Source: Saprospiraceae bacterium (GTDB taxonomy: Bacteria > Bacteroidota > Bacteroidia > Chitinophagales > Saprospiraceae). From it: a stretch of 64,000 nt of DNA. A program made the position numbers and the translations under genes. Each line of letters opens with the position of its first letter. The stretch's first letter is position 1. Under the pieces are notes generated by a model that ran no database searches, was not told the DNA's origin, and worked only from the letters and a program-made list of their open reading frames with translations. The DNA is taken from NCBI GenBank assembly GCA_016710585.1, contig JADJVN010000001.1:434001-498000 (forward strand). The letters run 5' to 3'. This document shows positions 28,802 through 38,266 of this stretch, one piece after another.

Positions 28802-30211
28802 ATGAGAAAAGGCATTCGCTTTGTAAATATTAAAGTTCTTGCATTTGTTTATATTTTTTTCATTTTTGCTTGCCGCGAAACGGTTGAAAATGAGGAATCT
28901 AGATTAGTTAGAGATTATTCACAAGAAGTCATATGGGAATGGAACGAGCTCTTTATGATCATTGAAAAAGATGCAAAGTATTATAGACCTGGTCCAGCTC
29001 CTCGAGCTATTTCTTTGCTGGCTTATAGTGCTTATGAAGTTTGTCTGCCTGGAATGCCAAATTATAGAACCCTAAAATATGAATTTAAAGAAAATGCACC
29101 AGCAGAAAAGATCCCCAATCTCAAAAGTGGCAAAGGCATTCATTATCCTTTGGCAATTAATGCATCATATGCATTATTAATGAATAAGTTATTTGAAGGT
29201 GTAAGTTATGAATCTGGTCAAACACCAGGAAATGTAAAAAAATTAATATTTGATTTAGAATCAAAACTAGATAGCAAATTCAAATTAGAGATAGATCAAA
29301 ATATTGAGCTCAATTTTAATAATTCAAAAGCTTGGGGACAAGAAGTAGCACTCGCAATATGGCAATGGAGTCTTGAAGATAAATTAGCTTCGGATGCTTA
29401 TAAATCTTACGAACAGGCCAGACCTCATGCCAATGGACCAACAGGAGAAGGATTTTGGCAGACCTATAATCTAGGAGTACCAGCTGCTTTTCCATATTGG
29501 GGAGATGTATATGCTTATGGTGTATATAGTTTTGAAAAAATTCAACCGCTATTGTTTAAAATCAATTATCAAGATACAAGTAATAGACTATTTCATGAAA
29601 TGAATGAAGTGGTTCAAATGGCCAATGCAGCTAGAGCAAATTTCAATGGTGAAGAATCACATATAGCCAGATTTTGGAGTGATGATAGAGTTGGACTAAC
29701 ATTTAGCCCTCCAACTAGGTTTGTCGCAATAGCAAATCAAGTATTTAAAAATAAAAATACTAACCTAGAGAAAACTGTAGTCACTATGGCGAAACTAGGG
29801 CTTGCTATCCATGATGCAGGAGTTTGTGCATGGAAGACCAAATTTTATTATAATATTGAACGTCCGATTAGTATGATTCAGCGATTTAAAGATCCTAGTT
29901 GGAATTTGCCTTGGCTTCCAGAAACCCCAGCTTTTCCAGCATATCCTTCAGGTCATTCTACTTTTGGTTGGGCAGCTACAGAAATATTAACTCATGAATT
30001 TGGTGAGTATGCTATGACTGATAATTGTCATGCTGATAAAATAAACCTTGTAGGTCCACCTAGGTCGTATAACAGTTTTTATCAAATGGCTCAAGAAAAT
30101 GCGATGAGCAGGATTCCTCTTGGTGTACATTTTAGAATGGATGCAGAAGGTGGAGAGATCCTAGGTAAAAGAGTGGCAAACAATATCTTAAAACTAAGGT
30201 GGGAAAAATAA
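28802..30211 (+). CDS. Vanadium-dependent haloperoxidase / PAP2-superfamily enzyme
   Basis: About 469 residues from ATG 28802 (the TTG six codons upstream is less likely). The N-terminus has a hydrophobic segment ending in a lipobox-like FIFAC. The full vanadate/phosphate-binding signature of the superfamily is present near the C-terminus: KFYYNIERP (K-x6-RP), PAYPSGHSTF (PSGH) and SRIPLGVHFRMD (SRxxxxxH). This arrangement is typical of the secreted bacterial vanadium chloro/bromoperoxidase-like group; acid phosphatase activity is an alternative. There is no T9SS sorting domain. Confidence 0.87.
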   Translation: MRKGIRFVNIKVLAFVYIFFIFACRETVENEESRLVRDYSQEVIWEWNELFMIIEKDAKYYRPGPAPRAISLLAYSAYEVCLPGMPNYRTLKYEFKENAPAEKIPNLKSGKGIHYPLAINASYALLMNKLFEGVSYESGQTPGNVKKLIFDLESKLDSKFKLEIDQNIELNFNNSKAWGQEVALAIWQWSLEDKLASDAYKSYEQARPHANGPTGEGFWQTYNLGVPAAFPYWGDVYAYGVYSFEKIQPLLFKINYQDTSNRLFHEMNEVVQMANAARANFNGEESHIARFWSDDRVGLTFSPPTRFVAIANQVFKNKNTNLEKTVVTMAKLGLAIHDAGVCAWKTKFYYNIERPISMIQRFKDPSWNLPWLPETPAFPAYPSGHSTFGWAATEILTHEFGEYAMTDNCHADKINLVGPPRSYNSFYQMAQENAMSRIPLGVHFRMDAEGGEILGKRVANNILKLRWEK

Positions 30212-30366
30212 TTTAGAAAATTTGATCATAGCAAAAATCAGCAAGTATTCACTCCATTGTATCAATAGTTTTTTAATCATCTTCATTTTTACATTAGATG
30301 TGGAAAGCACATCCATGTTTAATTATCAGAAAATGATATTATTGCTGATTCTAAAATCTCATTAAT

Positions 30367-31869
30367 CTATCTTTGCACCTGTATCTTACCAAACGCAGTG
30401 CGATCTTGTTTTTCATCCCATATGGAATAGTAATAGATTCCATTCTCTAGGCTCGAAAGATCAATCTGAAATTGATTCATTGTTTCTGTCAATCTCACTC
30501 TTTTCTTTTCATTTCCGAGAAGATCGTAGAAGAGAATTAATCCTTTGAAGTAATGATCTCCAAGATCAAAGTTTACTTGATCTTGGGTAGGATTGGGATA
30601 AACATGAATAGAAAAGTTCAGTTGGATATCTTGAAGATCTGTAGTCCAGTTCACATCGAGTAAGATCGAACTATCGCAGGGATAGGCTTCGTCTATTCTG
30701 TAATGAGGAAAAAGTGGTGTAGCATCACCATTTCGAGTCAATAATTTTAATCCTCTATTGACCAGTTGGCATGCTTTGCCTTTTCTGTTTGGATATAAGT
30801 ATTACATGAAAAAACCTACATCCTGAAGGGCAAGATATATATATGCGACAATCAGGAGCATGTGCCATGTGAAAATAGGTCGTGGGATAAGGATCATAAA
30901 AATTGTCAAATTTGCCCACTGTATCTATGCTCTCCATACTAGGGTTATCGACATCGATCTGCAATACCTCCAGTGGTGTATTGATATATAGATATTTTGA
31001 ATTCGGTGAGAAGCAACAGCCTCCGTATGCACGATCATAATTTTTTAAAGGTAGATATTTTGCATTGCTCAAAACTCCAGTAGCTCGATCGAAATCAAAG
31101 ATTTGTAGCCCATTGGCAGTATTATAATGGGCATATTTTTTCCCATCCATTGAAAAACATCCTTGACCATTTCCAGAATTATCAGGATGTTGAGGGAAGC
31201 CTATACTTTGCTCTATAGCAGATTTGATTCCATTTATTGTATAATATAATATCCAAATTCGATTATTGCCAAGTTGAGGAGTAATCAGCCAATATTCATT
31301 TTTAGCAAAAGCAGGTAAAATTGAGAATCCTTCACCAGCTAATGTATCATATAAGATCATTCGATTTTTTACGATTAAACTCTTATTTGTATGATCAATA
31401 ATATTTTCCTGAAGTCCTTTACGATAAAATTGTTTTCCTTCGCCAATAGTATCAAAGATTCCTTTAATATAAACTATTAGCGAATCATTATCCATTACTT
31501 TAAGAAAATAACTGTTTTGGTTTTCTGCATTGTAGAGTGGGCAGCTTCCCCATAATTTACTAAAAAAATAGAATCTCCATTTGAAATTAATCTATTTTGA
31601 TCATCATATATTGCGCAACCATTAGAGTGATATAATATGTTGCCTTTCAAATCACAATATGAGGCAGATTGGTATATGATTTCATGAATTCTATTCGAAT
31701 ATTTTTGGTTTAGTTTTCTTAAAAAATTGAGATTGTTTCCACCAAAATTAGAGTCAATTCCACTTTTATCATATCCTAATGCCCATGTATAATCCATTTT
31801 TTTATCAGGCTGTCCCGAAGCAGACAGACTGATAAAAAAAAGTAAAAATATTATTTTATAATCTTGCAT
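30367..31869 (-). CDS. T9SS-exported beta-propeller-like protein, frame broken twice
   Basis: Three minus-strand segments (31869-31495, 31495-30755, 30741-30367) read as one protein of about 500 residues. It has a signal peptide (IIFLLFFISLSASGQ), a long repetitive middle with phrases such as GCFSMDGKKYAHYN and GGCCFSPNSKYLYIN that suggest a WD40/lactonase-like propeller, and a type A T9SS sorting domain (HVYPNPTQDQVNFDLG to GKIQVQR). The first break is at the C4 run 31548-31551 (one G missing on the coding strand). The second lies within 30790-30807 (net one base gained or two lost). Related proteins are common in Saprospiraceae; function is unknown. Confidence 0.78.
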
Positions 31870-31961
31870 ATTAAGCTTGGATCCTCAAGAATTCTTATAA
31901 AGTAAACAGCTGATTTATGTTATTGGTTAACGAAAAGTACATTTGGAAATAAAAAAACAAA

Positions 31962-31987
31962 GCTTCCGAAAAATAAATTTCGGAAGC
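31962..31987 (-). terminator. Rho-independent terminator after ArsR gene
   Basis: A perfect 10-bp stem (GCTTCCGAAA at 31962-31971 and TTTCGGAAGC at 31978-31987) with a 6-base loop. Read on the minus strand it is followed by a T-rich tract. It lies about 40 bases after the stop of the ArsR gene at 32029. Confidence 0.85.
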
Positions 31988-32028
31988 CCAACAATAAAAT
32001 CAGCTTAATGAATTGTAAAAGTCTATCG

Positions 32029-32349
32029 CTAAGCTGACTTTTTATTGTAATTCATAAAGTTTCGAACCGCTACTTCTGCACGACTACAACTTTCATAGTT
32101 GATCTTGCAGTGTACGTATTTGCCTACTTTTTCTGTGAGTATAACACCTGCTAACCTGAGGATACTGAGATGCTGAGACGTCACTGACTGTTCAATGTTT
32201 AAAGAATGATAAATCTTGTTCACATTTACAGACTCATTTTCGTCTATATACTCCAAAATCTTTAAGCGGAGTGGATGAGCTAACGCTCTCATAAGCTCGC
32301 ATGAATAGTCAAGCTTTACTGGATTAAATGATACCTTAGTCTTCTTCAT
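32029..32349 (-). CDS. ArsR-family winged-helix regulator (downstream copy)
   Basis: A 106-residue ArsR/SmtB-type repressor: winged-helix core with recognition helix IEQSVTSQHLSILRLAGV and wing LTEKVGKYVHCKI. No clear metal-binding CxC motif is present, so the signal it senses is unknown. It is a paralogue of the regulator about 180 bases upstream on the same strand. It ends in a strong terminator. Confidence 0.88.
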   Translation of the reverse strand: MKKTKVSFNPVKLDYSCELMRALAHPLRLKILEYIDENESVNVNKIYHSLNIEQSVTSQHLSILRLAGVILTEKVGKYVHCKINYESCSRAEVAVRNFMNYNKKSA

Positions 32350-32530
32350 CTGAAGCTTCTTATTTTGAAATTCGTAGTTGACCTTGTCGAGACAAAGATG
32401 ATAACATTTTTTGAATTTACAAACAAATATTAAATATTTTTTTAATTTGTTTGTTGGTCAGCTACTTCAAGTAATGCAGTTATATGTAAAATAAAGCTTA
32501 TAGATAAAGAGTTTAGTTAACAATATCAGC

Positions 32531-32869
32531 CTATCCAGCTAATTCTTCAACCAATTTAGAGATTTGGTTTAATCTATCCTGATCTAAGGAATAATATATG
32601 AATTTTCCTTGTCTTTCTGTAGCGACTACTCCAGCTCTTCTCAAAATAGCAAGATGCTGAGATGCTACAGACTGCTCTAATCGCAACTTGATATAGATGT
32701 CTGTCACCGTCATCTTATCGTTTTCTTCCAATAAGTCGATGACTCTCTGGCGTAGTTTGTGGTTAACTGCTCGCAACACCAATACCGCTTTTCTAAGATC
32801 AGCGTAGTCTAGCTGAACTTCTTTTCCACCTTTTTTCAGCGTAATCGTTTCGTTTTTTTTATTCCTCAT
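32531..32869 (-). CDS. ArsR-family winged-helix regulator (upstream copy)
   Basis: A 112-residue ArsR-type protein with the recognition helix LEQSVASQHLAILRRAGV and the wing ATERQGKFIYYSL. It has a Lys-rich N-terminal extension (NKKNETITLKKGGKEVQL) and lacks a visible metal site. It is closely similar in its helix-turn-helix to the downstream copy. No transporter or detoxification gene is adjacent, which is unusual for this family. Confidence 0.88.
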   Translation of the reverse strand: MRNKKNETITLKKGGKEVQLDYADLRKAVLVLRAVNHKLRQRVIDLLEENDKMTVTDIYIKLRLEQSVASQHLAILRRAGVVATERQGKFIYYSLDQDRLNQISKLVEELAG

Positions 32870-33007
32870 GTCTAGGATTTTAATTAATTCTGCAAATACG
32901 ATATACCATTAACCAAAACAATGCCAATTTTGTATGAAGGTGATTTTTTTTTGATATGTAATTTCACATTTAAGAATAATGTATATGAATACATATTCTA
33001 AAAGCTT

Positions 33008-33709
33008 TTAATTCAATGTATTAGCTAATTTATCTTTAGCTATTGTAATATTGGGTTCTTTTAAATATTCGGGGACTATGCTGCTTAAATCTACAAAATC
33101 AGCTTTATTATATGCGGTATTTGCACATATATTATAATAACGTGCTGATTGTAGTTTTTGGTCTATTTTATAAATGCTATTGAGATTCAGGTGTTTACAT
33201 TTATTTGCGCCATTACCAGTGAAGCAAACTTTATGGTCAAGAAATTTTAGCCAATCCAGTTCTGGAGCATCTAAATTGATTATGCAAGGAGGTTTTACAC
33301 AATTCATGTCTCGATCATACACACTTGTATAAATATCATTCCTACGTGCATCCATGCAACTGATATAATAGTCAAATGCATCATCGTTCTGAATTGCATC
33401 AGAGGCAGGTCCAGAGAGACTTGACAATGAAATCAAAGGAATACCCAGACTTACACAAAGTCCTTTCGCCATACCCAAACCTGCTCTTAAAGCAGTATAT
33501 GAGCCTGGACCGATAGCGATAGCAATACAGTCTAGTTCGCTAAGACGCTTGGATGCTGAGTTTAGGCTATCTTGAATTAAACCATAAATTACCCTCACAT
33601 GATCTCCACTTTGGTCATCAGTATATGTCAGCAAAGAATCTCCGCGACATATGGCAGTGGAACAAACTGTGGTAGATGTTTCAATAATTAGAATAGTGCC
33701 GTCTTTCAT
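33008..33709 (-). CDS. tsaB: tRNA threonylcarbamoyladenosine biosynthesis protein TsaB
   Basis: A 233-residue actin-like fold protein with the TsaB N-terminus (ILIIETSTTVCSTAI) and the hallmark IAIGPGSYTALRAGLGMAKGL (about residues 65-85). TsaB forms a complex with TsaD and TsaE to make the t6A modification on tRNAs that read ANN codons. Its start is 6 bases after the stop of the S41 peptidase gene, so the two are in one operon. Confidence 0.93.
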   Translation of the reverse strand: MKDGTILIIETSTTVCSTAICRGDSLLTYTDDQSGDHVRVIYGLIQDSLNSASKRLSELDCIAIAIGPGSYTALRAGLGMAKGLCVSLGIPLISLSSLSGPASDAIQNDDAFDYYISCMDARRNDIYTSVYDRDMNCVKPPCIINLDAPELDWLKFLDHKVCFTGNGANKCKHLNLNSIYKIDQKLQSARYYNICANTAYNKADFVDLSSIVPEYLKEPNITIAKDKLANTLN

Positions 33710-33715
33710 CCAGAA

Positions 33716-35341
33716 TTACTTTCCTGTCAAAATTTTATTGTAAGCTGCGTCATCTTTCAGCACTTTTTTTGCTTCGGTGATTAATGGATCATGCGATAAT
33801 CTCTTTTTTAAGCGACCTTCTTGGTAAAAGCTACGAGAGACCATTTCTTCTTCTATGAGATTGCAGATCAAGTTTTTTTCAGCTTGCAATTCAGCCCATT
33901 GGCTATTTTCAAGCTTTGACTTTATAGTATTTAAGTCGTCTTTGATTATTGGATTTTGTTCTTCCATAGAAAGAGTCTCTATCTCTTTGATTTTTTTCTC
34001 CAAAACAGAGTTATCATCAAAATTATTTTTTCTTAAATAATTTATAAAACTTTCAAAATCAGTATATTCATATCCTATCATGTCTTGTGGTAAAAGACCT
34101 TTTAGCTGTAATTCTGTACAATAGTTAAATAATAAATGCGAATCAAGCAGTTTTTGGATGATCTTAGGATGGTCTGCATTCTTCACTTCAATATCGGGAG
34201 TGATCCCACCGCCATCATATACTTTTCGCCCATTTTTAGTTTTAAATTCAGATTTTAGACTATCCGGAACCTTGACAGCTTTACCCGAGTCATCATAATG
34301 CACACTTTGGATGCATCTCCCTGATGGGATATAATATTTTGAAGTAGTGAGTTTCACCTTCGCATTATAACCCACTTCTTTTGTATTCTGGACCAATCCT
34401 TTACCATAAGACAATTGACCAATAATAACACCTCTGTCCAAATCCTGAATCGTTCCGCTTACAATCTCAGAAGCTGAGGCAGAGTGACCATTGATCAGCA
34501 CAGCCAATTTAATATTTTCATCTAAACCAGGCCTTCTTGTTTTAAAATATTGATCCTTATCTTTTGCTTTGCCTCTGGTGCTAGCTACGATTTGGCCATT
34601 AGGCAGCCAAGTATTGCAGACTTCCACAGCTTCATGAAGCAATCCCCCTCCATTTTCTCTGAGATCAAAAACCAAATATTTTAGTTTCTCATTGTCTTTC
34701 TTTAATTTTTGTAACGCATCTTGGACATTTTTACCTGCATCTTGGGTAAAAGTGCTCAAAACGATATACCCAGTTTCATCATCTAGCATGCCACTATAAG
34801 GGACATTCGGGATATTTACCTCGTCTCTAATAATTTTAATGGGCAATTGACTTGATTCGCCTGGTCTTTCTACCACCAGCTCTACTTCACTTTTTGGAGT
34901 ACCACGCATGATGGAATTGAGATCTTCACTTTCTTTTCCCTTTGCAGACTGTCCATTTACTGAAATGACCTTATCACCTACTTTAACTCCCGCTTTAAAT
35001 GCAGGATAATCTTTATAAACCTCAGTAATCACTACCCAATCACCTATTTTCTTGGCTTGTGCGCCTATTCCATTGTATTTCCCCTCTACAGAAAGTCTAT
35101 AGTTTTCTATTTGGGCTTCAGAGATATAGTTGGTAAAAGGATCTAGACTGTTCAGCATGGCATCCACTCCTGCTTTCATCAGTTTTGAAGGATCGATCTC
35201 GTCTACATAGTTCGCATTGATCTCTTTATAGACATTTGCAAAAATTTCAATATTTTTTGTAATCTCAAAAAACTTATCTTGATTTATTGAAGCTGCTCCC
35301 AACAATATACCTAAGCAAAGAAATAAGGCCACTTTTTTCAT
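33716..35341 (-). CDS. S41-family C-terminal processing peptidase (CtpA-like)
   Basis: About 541 residues from ATG 35341. It has an N-terminal signal (ALFLCLGILLGAASI), a PDZ domain at about residues 75-165 (GIGAQAKKIGDWVVITEV, GVKVGDKVISVNGQ) and the S41 protease domain with the catalytic Ser in NGHSASASEIVSG (about 290) and Lys in LSYGKGLVQ (about 314). The C-terminal 130 residues are helical. Such periplasmic proteases trim or degrade envelope proteins, for example peptidoglycan hydrolases. tsaB is directly downstream. Confidence 0.92.
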   Translation of the reverse strand: MKKVALFLCLGILLGAASINQDKFFEITKNIEIFANVYKEINANYVDEIDPSKLMKAGVDAMLNSLDPFTNYISEAQIENYRLSVEGKYNGIGAQAKKIGDWVVITEVYKDYPAFKAGVKVGDKVISVNGQSAKGKESEDLNSIMRGTPKSEVELVVERPGESSQLPIKIIRDEVNIPNVPYSGMLDDETGYIVLSTFTQDAGKNVQDALQKLKKDNEKLKYLVFDLRENGGGLLHEAVEVCNTWLPNGQIVASTRGKAKDKDQYFKTRRPGLDENIKLAVLINGHSASASEIVSGTIQDLDRGVIIGQLSYGKGLVQNTKEVGYNAKVKLTTSKYYIPSGRCIQSVHYDDSGKAVKVPDSLKSEFKTKNGRKVYDGGGITPDIEVKNADHPKIIQKLLDSHLLFNYCTELQLKGLLPQDMIGYEYTDFESFINYLRKNNFDDNSVLEKKIKEIETLSMEEQNPIIKDDLNTIKSKLENSQWAELQAEKNLICNLIEEEMVSRSFYQEGRLKKRLSHDPLITEAKKVLKDDAAYNKILTGK

Positions 35342-35731
35342 TTTCAATTTTTTCGCTTGTATAACGAAATTTTTTCTCCCTTAGTTGCATTAAAATTCAA
35401 TAATAAAAGCTAATTACGGCACTTGAATTCAATTTTACACATCAAAATTTGTACATACTCGCCAAAAATCATTGAAATCTCAAATTCAAGGATAAAAAAT
35501 GTTAATATTATAGTGATTTTAAAATATGTCATTATATTTGTAGCATATCGCAAATGATATTGTGGAGAATAAATATTAATCGTGAATATTTAACATTGAA
35601 AAAATACTGAAGATTAATAAGCATTAAAGAAAGTAAGCGATACGATTCAAACACGAAATTCGAGACTTATAGGAGGCATTCAATTACCAACTAAATTGGT
35701 TGTGATTTATATTGCTTTTAAAAACATAATT
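35342..35731. other. 390-base upstream region of dockerin gene pair
   Basis: There is no credible coding frame. A -7-type element TATATTTG lies at 35533-35540 on the plus strand, about 190 bases before the ATG at 35732, which would give a long 5' untranslated region. The sequence between is AT-rich, and I see no strong hairpin or known riboswitch. Confidence 0.45.
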
Positions 35732-36637
35732 ATGCGAGATCTTATTTTTAGTTTCATTATTATTTTTATTCCAACTTATGGGTTGTTGGGACAAAATAGA
35801 CCGACAGCAATTTGTAATGCCAATAAAACTTTTTATATTAGTTTTAATGGATGCATTGAAATTTCTGCCAGGGAATTTGATGGTGGAAGTTTTGACGATG
35901 TCACTCCCAAGGACAAATTAAAGTTTTCATTTCAAAGAGATCAATTGCAAGAGAAGAAAAACTTTTGTTGCATAGAATTATATAGAGATTATTGTACAGG
36001 AAAAATGCCTCCAAAGGAGAGAACATTATATGTATTTGATGAAGACGGAAATGTAGATTCTTGTCAGTTTGAGTGTGTATTTGAAGACACTTTAAATGTG
36101 TGCCCTCATCATTCTAAATTAAATTATGCTATAAATATTCAAATTATAGGTAATGAAAATACTGATAATAGTTTAGCTAAAATCTATATCAATGGAAATT
36201 ATTATTCAAGCATTAATTTGATTGGTCCAGATAACAATTATTCAATCTATAGGGATTGTTTAGTAGATTCTACAATTAGAGTAGAATTGACACGAAACGA
36301 TGACCCAATTAATGGAGTGACCACTGTTGATGTATTAAAGATTAAAAAGCATATTTTAGGAAAACAATACTTTACAAACCCATATCAATATTTGGCAGCA
36401 GATGTGAATCAAAGTAAAAGTATTTCAGGAAGTGACATGACTGAAATCCGACAATTGATATTAGGAGTGAAGCCTGAATTCTCAAAAGTACCAGCGTATT
36501 TATTCTATAATGCGGATTACAAACCAAAAGATCCATCTGCTCCATATGATATTCCGCCATATGTTGAATGGGTGCAGAAGGACTACCAAGTGAAGACAAT
36601 AAGATTTCAAGCAGTAAAGATGGGTGACATTAAATAA
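35732..36637 (+). CDS. Dockerin-type protein lacking a T9SS sorting domain
   Basis: About 301 residues from ATG 35732 (MRDLIFSFIIIF signal peptide). Residues about 20-110 are a HYR-like beta-sandwich (FNGCIEISAREFDGGSFDD, YVFDEDGNVDSC), then a short CnaB-like stretch. Then come two dockerin-type 12-residue Ca2+ loops, NDDPINGVTTVD and DVNQSKSISGSD, each followed by a helix (KIKKHILGK, EIRQLILGV). The protein stops at QAVKMGDIK, exactly where its two paralogues in the window continue into a cohesin-like module and T9SS domain. The next paralogue starts 29 bases later, so this is a compact natural end, not an obvious frameshift. Confidence 0.8.
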   Translation: MRDLIFSFIIIFIPTYGLLGQNRPTAICNANKTFYISFNGCIEISAREFDGGSFDDVTPKDKLKFSFQRDQLQEKKNFCCIELYRDYCTGKMPPKERTLYVFDEDGNVDSCQFECVFEDTLNVCPHHSKLNYAINIQIIGNENTDNSLAKIYINGNYYSSINLIGPDNNYSIYRDCLVDSTIRVELTRNDDPINGVTTVDVLKIKKHILGKQYFTNPYQYLAADVNQSKSISGSDMTEIRQLILGVKPEFSKVPAYLFYNADYKPKDPSAPYDIPPYVEWVQKDYQVKTIRFQAVKMGDIK

Positions 36638-36666
36638 TTTATTCAAAAACATAACAACATATAATT

Positions 36667-38244
36667 ATGAAGACAATCATATTAAATTCATTAAAAACAC
36701 TATTGATCATAATTTTCTTCTCCAGCAATTCACTTTTTTCGCAGGATACAAAGGCACCAAGTGTAAAAGTTAAATCTGGAATTTTAGAATATAAGATTGA
36801 AATGAATGGATATGCAGTGATTTCTGCTATTTCATTGGATGATGGAAGTATAGATGACACTAGCCCACAGGATAAGCTTAAATTTTATTTTGGTGGTGAT
36901 ACTAGTCTAAAAGAATTACGCATTACTTGCAATGACCTTAATATTATTGATTGTAATCAGGAACTTAATATCTTTGTGGAACTCTGGGTTCAAGATGAAG
37001 CAGGAAATGCTGATTTCGGCTTTACTATTTTGAAGATCGTTGATCGAATTAGTGTTTGTGAGCCTCCTCAATTAAGTGTATCTCATCTTGATGCAAGTAG
37101 AAGAAATATTAATTTTAGTATTGATATATTATATAATGGTCAATTTTTTTCAACACTAATTAGTGGTATAAAATCACTTAAAAATTTTTGTTGTTCAAAT
37201 AGACTTTTTGAGAGTCGTCCATTCAAAGAAGATGATGCTGTATCTGGGGTGACGACAGCAGATATCCTTCGAATAAAGAATCATATTCTTGGAAAAAATA
37301 AAATAACAGACCCTTATTTATTGATTGCTGCAGATGTTAATTCAAGTAACAATATAACTGTAGCTGACATTACACAAATGAGAAAATTAATTTTATATGG
37401 GAGTAAAATATCCAAAGATTCATGGACTTTTATACCTAAGGATTATATTTTTCCAGATTCAACTTATCCATATCTTGCCCCAAGGTCGATTGTATGGAAG
37501 GACAGTAGCTGTTTTATTCAGCAGTTTTTTTATTGTATCAAAAAGGGTGATATGCATGCCGATATCAGATCTTTGAATAAAGTCTCTACAAGGGAGAATC
37601 GGTCAAAGAATTTCTTTTATAAAATAAACTCACAAGACGGAGAACTTAGAGTGGATATTTTTCCCGAGCAACAACTTATGTTTAAAAGCTTACAATTTAG
37701 TTTAGACATTCCTGATGGTCTTGAGATAAGTAGAGTCGAATCTAATTATATGAATATTGAAGCAGAGCATTATCAATTAATAAGACCAAATAAATCATAT
37801 TTTAATTTCTCTTATGATCAATTTGAAGGATGTCATGTTCCTTTTGGACAGCCATTGATGACAATTTATTTTAAAGGAAATACAATAAAAAATATTTCTA
37901 GTATAAAATTAGCGAATCATATTGTTCAATCAGAAATGGTAGATAATAGTGATGAAACGTATACATTGAAAATGGCTGGTACAGAAAATTTATCTGATAT
38001 TTTTTTGGTTCCAAATCCAATTCAAACTCAGGGATGGATTGTCTTTTCAGCTACTAGAAATGAGCAATGCAGTTTAGAAATATTTGATATGCAAAATAGA
38101 AAAGTAGAAGAAATGAAAATGAGTATTCATGAAGGTTTAAATAAAATTCCAATCGAGCTGATAAAACTTAGCAATGGCCATTATTTTTATAGATTGAATT
38201 CACAAGCTGGAATTCATCAGAATAGATTTATTATTCTTCATTAA
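36667..38244 (+). CDS. Dockerin-type T9SS-exported protein
   Basis: A 525-residue paralogue of the preceding gene. It has a signal peptide (LLIIIFFSSNSLFSQ), a HYR-like domain (NGYAVISAISLDDGSIDD, VQDEAGNADFG), a dockerin pair (EDDAVSGVTTAD and DVNSSNNITVAD with helices RIKNHILGK and QMRKLILYG), and a cohesin-like beta-sandwich (about residues 325-425, MFKSLQFSLDIPDGLEISRV). A type A T9SS sorting domain (FLVPNPIQTQGWIVFS to RFIILH) follows. It is likely secreted and attached to the cell surface. The partner of its dockerin is unknown, but a cohesin-like protein is encoded about 18 kb downstream. Confidence 0.83.
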   Translation: MKTIILNSLKTLLIIIFFSSNSLFSQDTKAPSVKVKSGILEYKIEMNGYAVISAISLDDGSIDDTSPQDKLKFYFGGDTSLKELRITCNDLNIIDCNQELNIFVELWVQDEAGNADFGFTILKIVDRISVCEPPQLSVSHLDASRRNINFSIDILYNGQFFSTLISGIKSLKNFCCSNRLFESRPFKEDDAVSGVTTADILRIKNHILGKNKITDPYLLIAADVNSSNNITVADITQMRKLILYGSKISKDSWTFIPKDYIFPDSTYPYLAPRSIVWKDSSCFIQQFFYCIKKGDMHADIRSLNKVSTRENRSKNFFYKINSQDGELRVDIFPEQQLMFKSLQFSLDIPDGLEISRVESNYMNIEAEHYQLIRPNKSYFNFSYDQFEGCHVPFGQPLMTIYFKGNTIKNISSIKLANHIVQSEMVDNSDETYTLKMAGTENLSDIFLVPNPIQTQGWIVFSATRNEQCSLEIFDMQNRKVEEMKMSIHEGLNKIPIELIKLSNGHYFYRLNSQAGIHQNRFIILH

Positions 38245-38266
38245 TGGTTAAAGAATTTTAGTAATT

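Noticed and set aside
36638..36666. Frameshift joining the two dockerin genes at 35732 and 36667
   Set aside because: The second gene begins with its own signal peptide and repeats the full domain order, so these are two genes.
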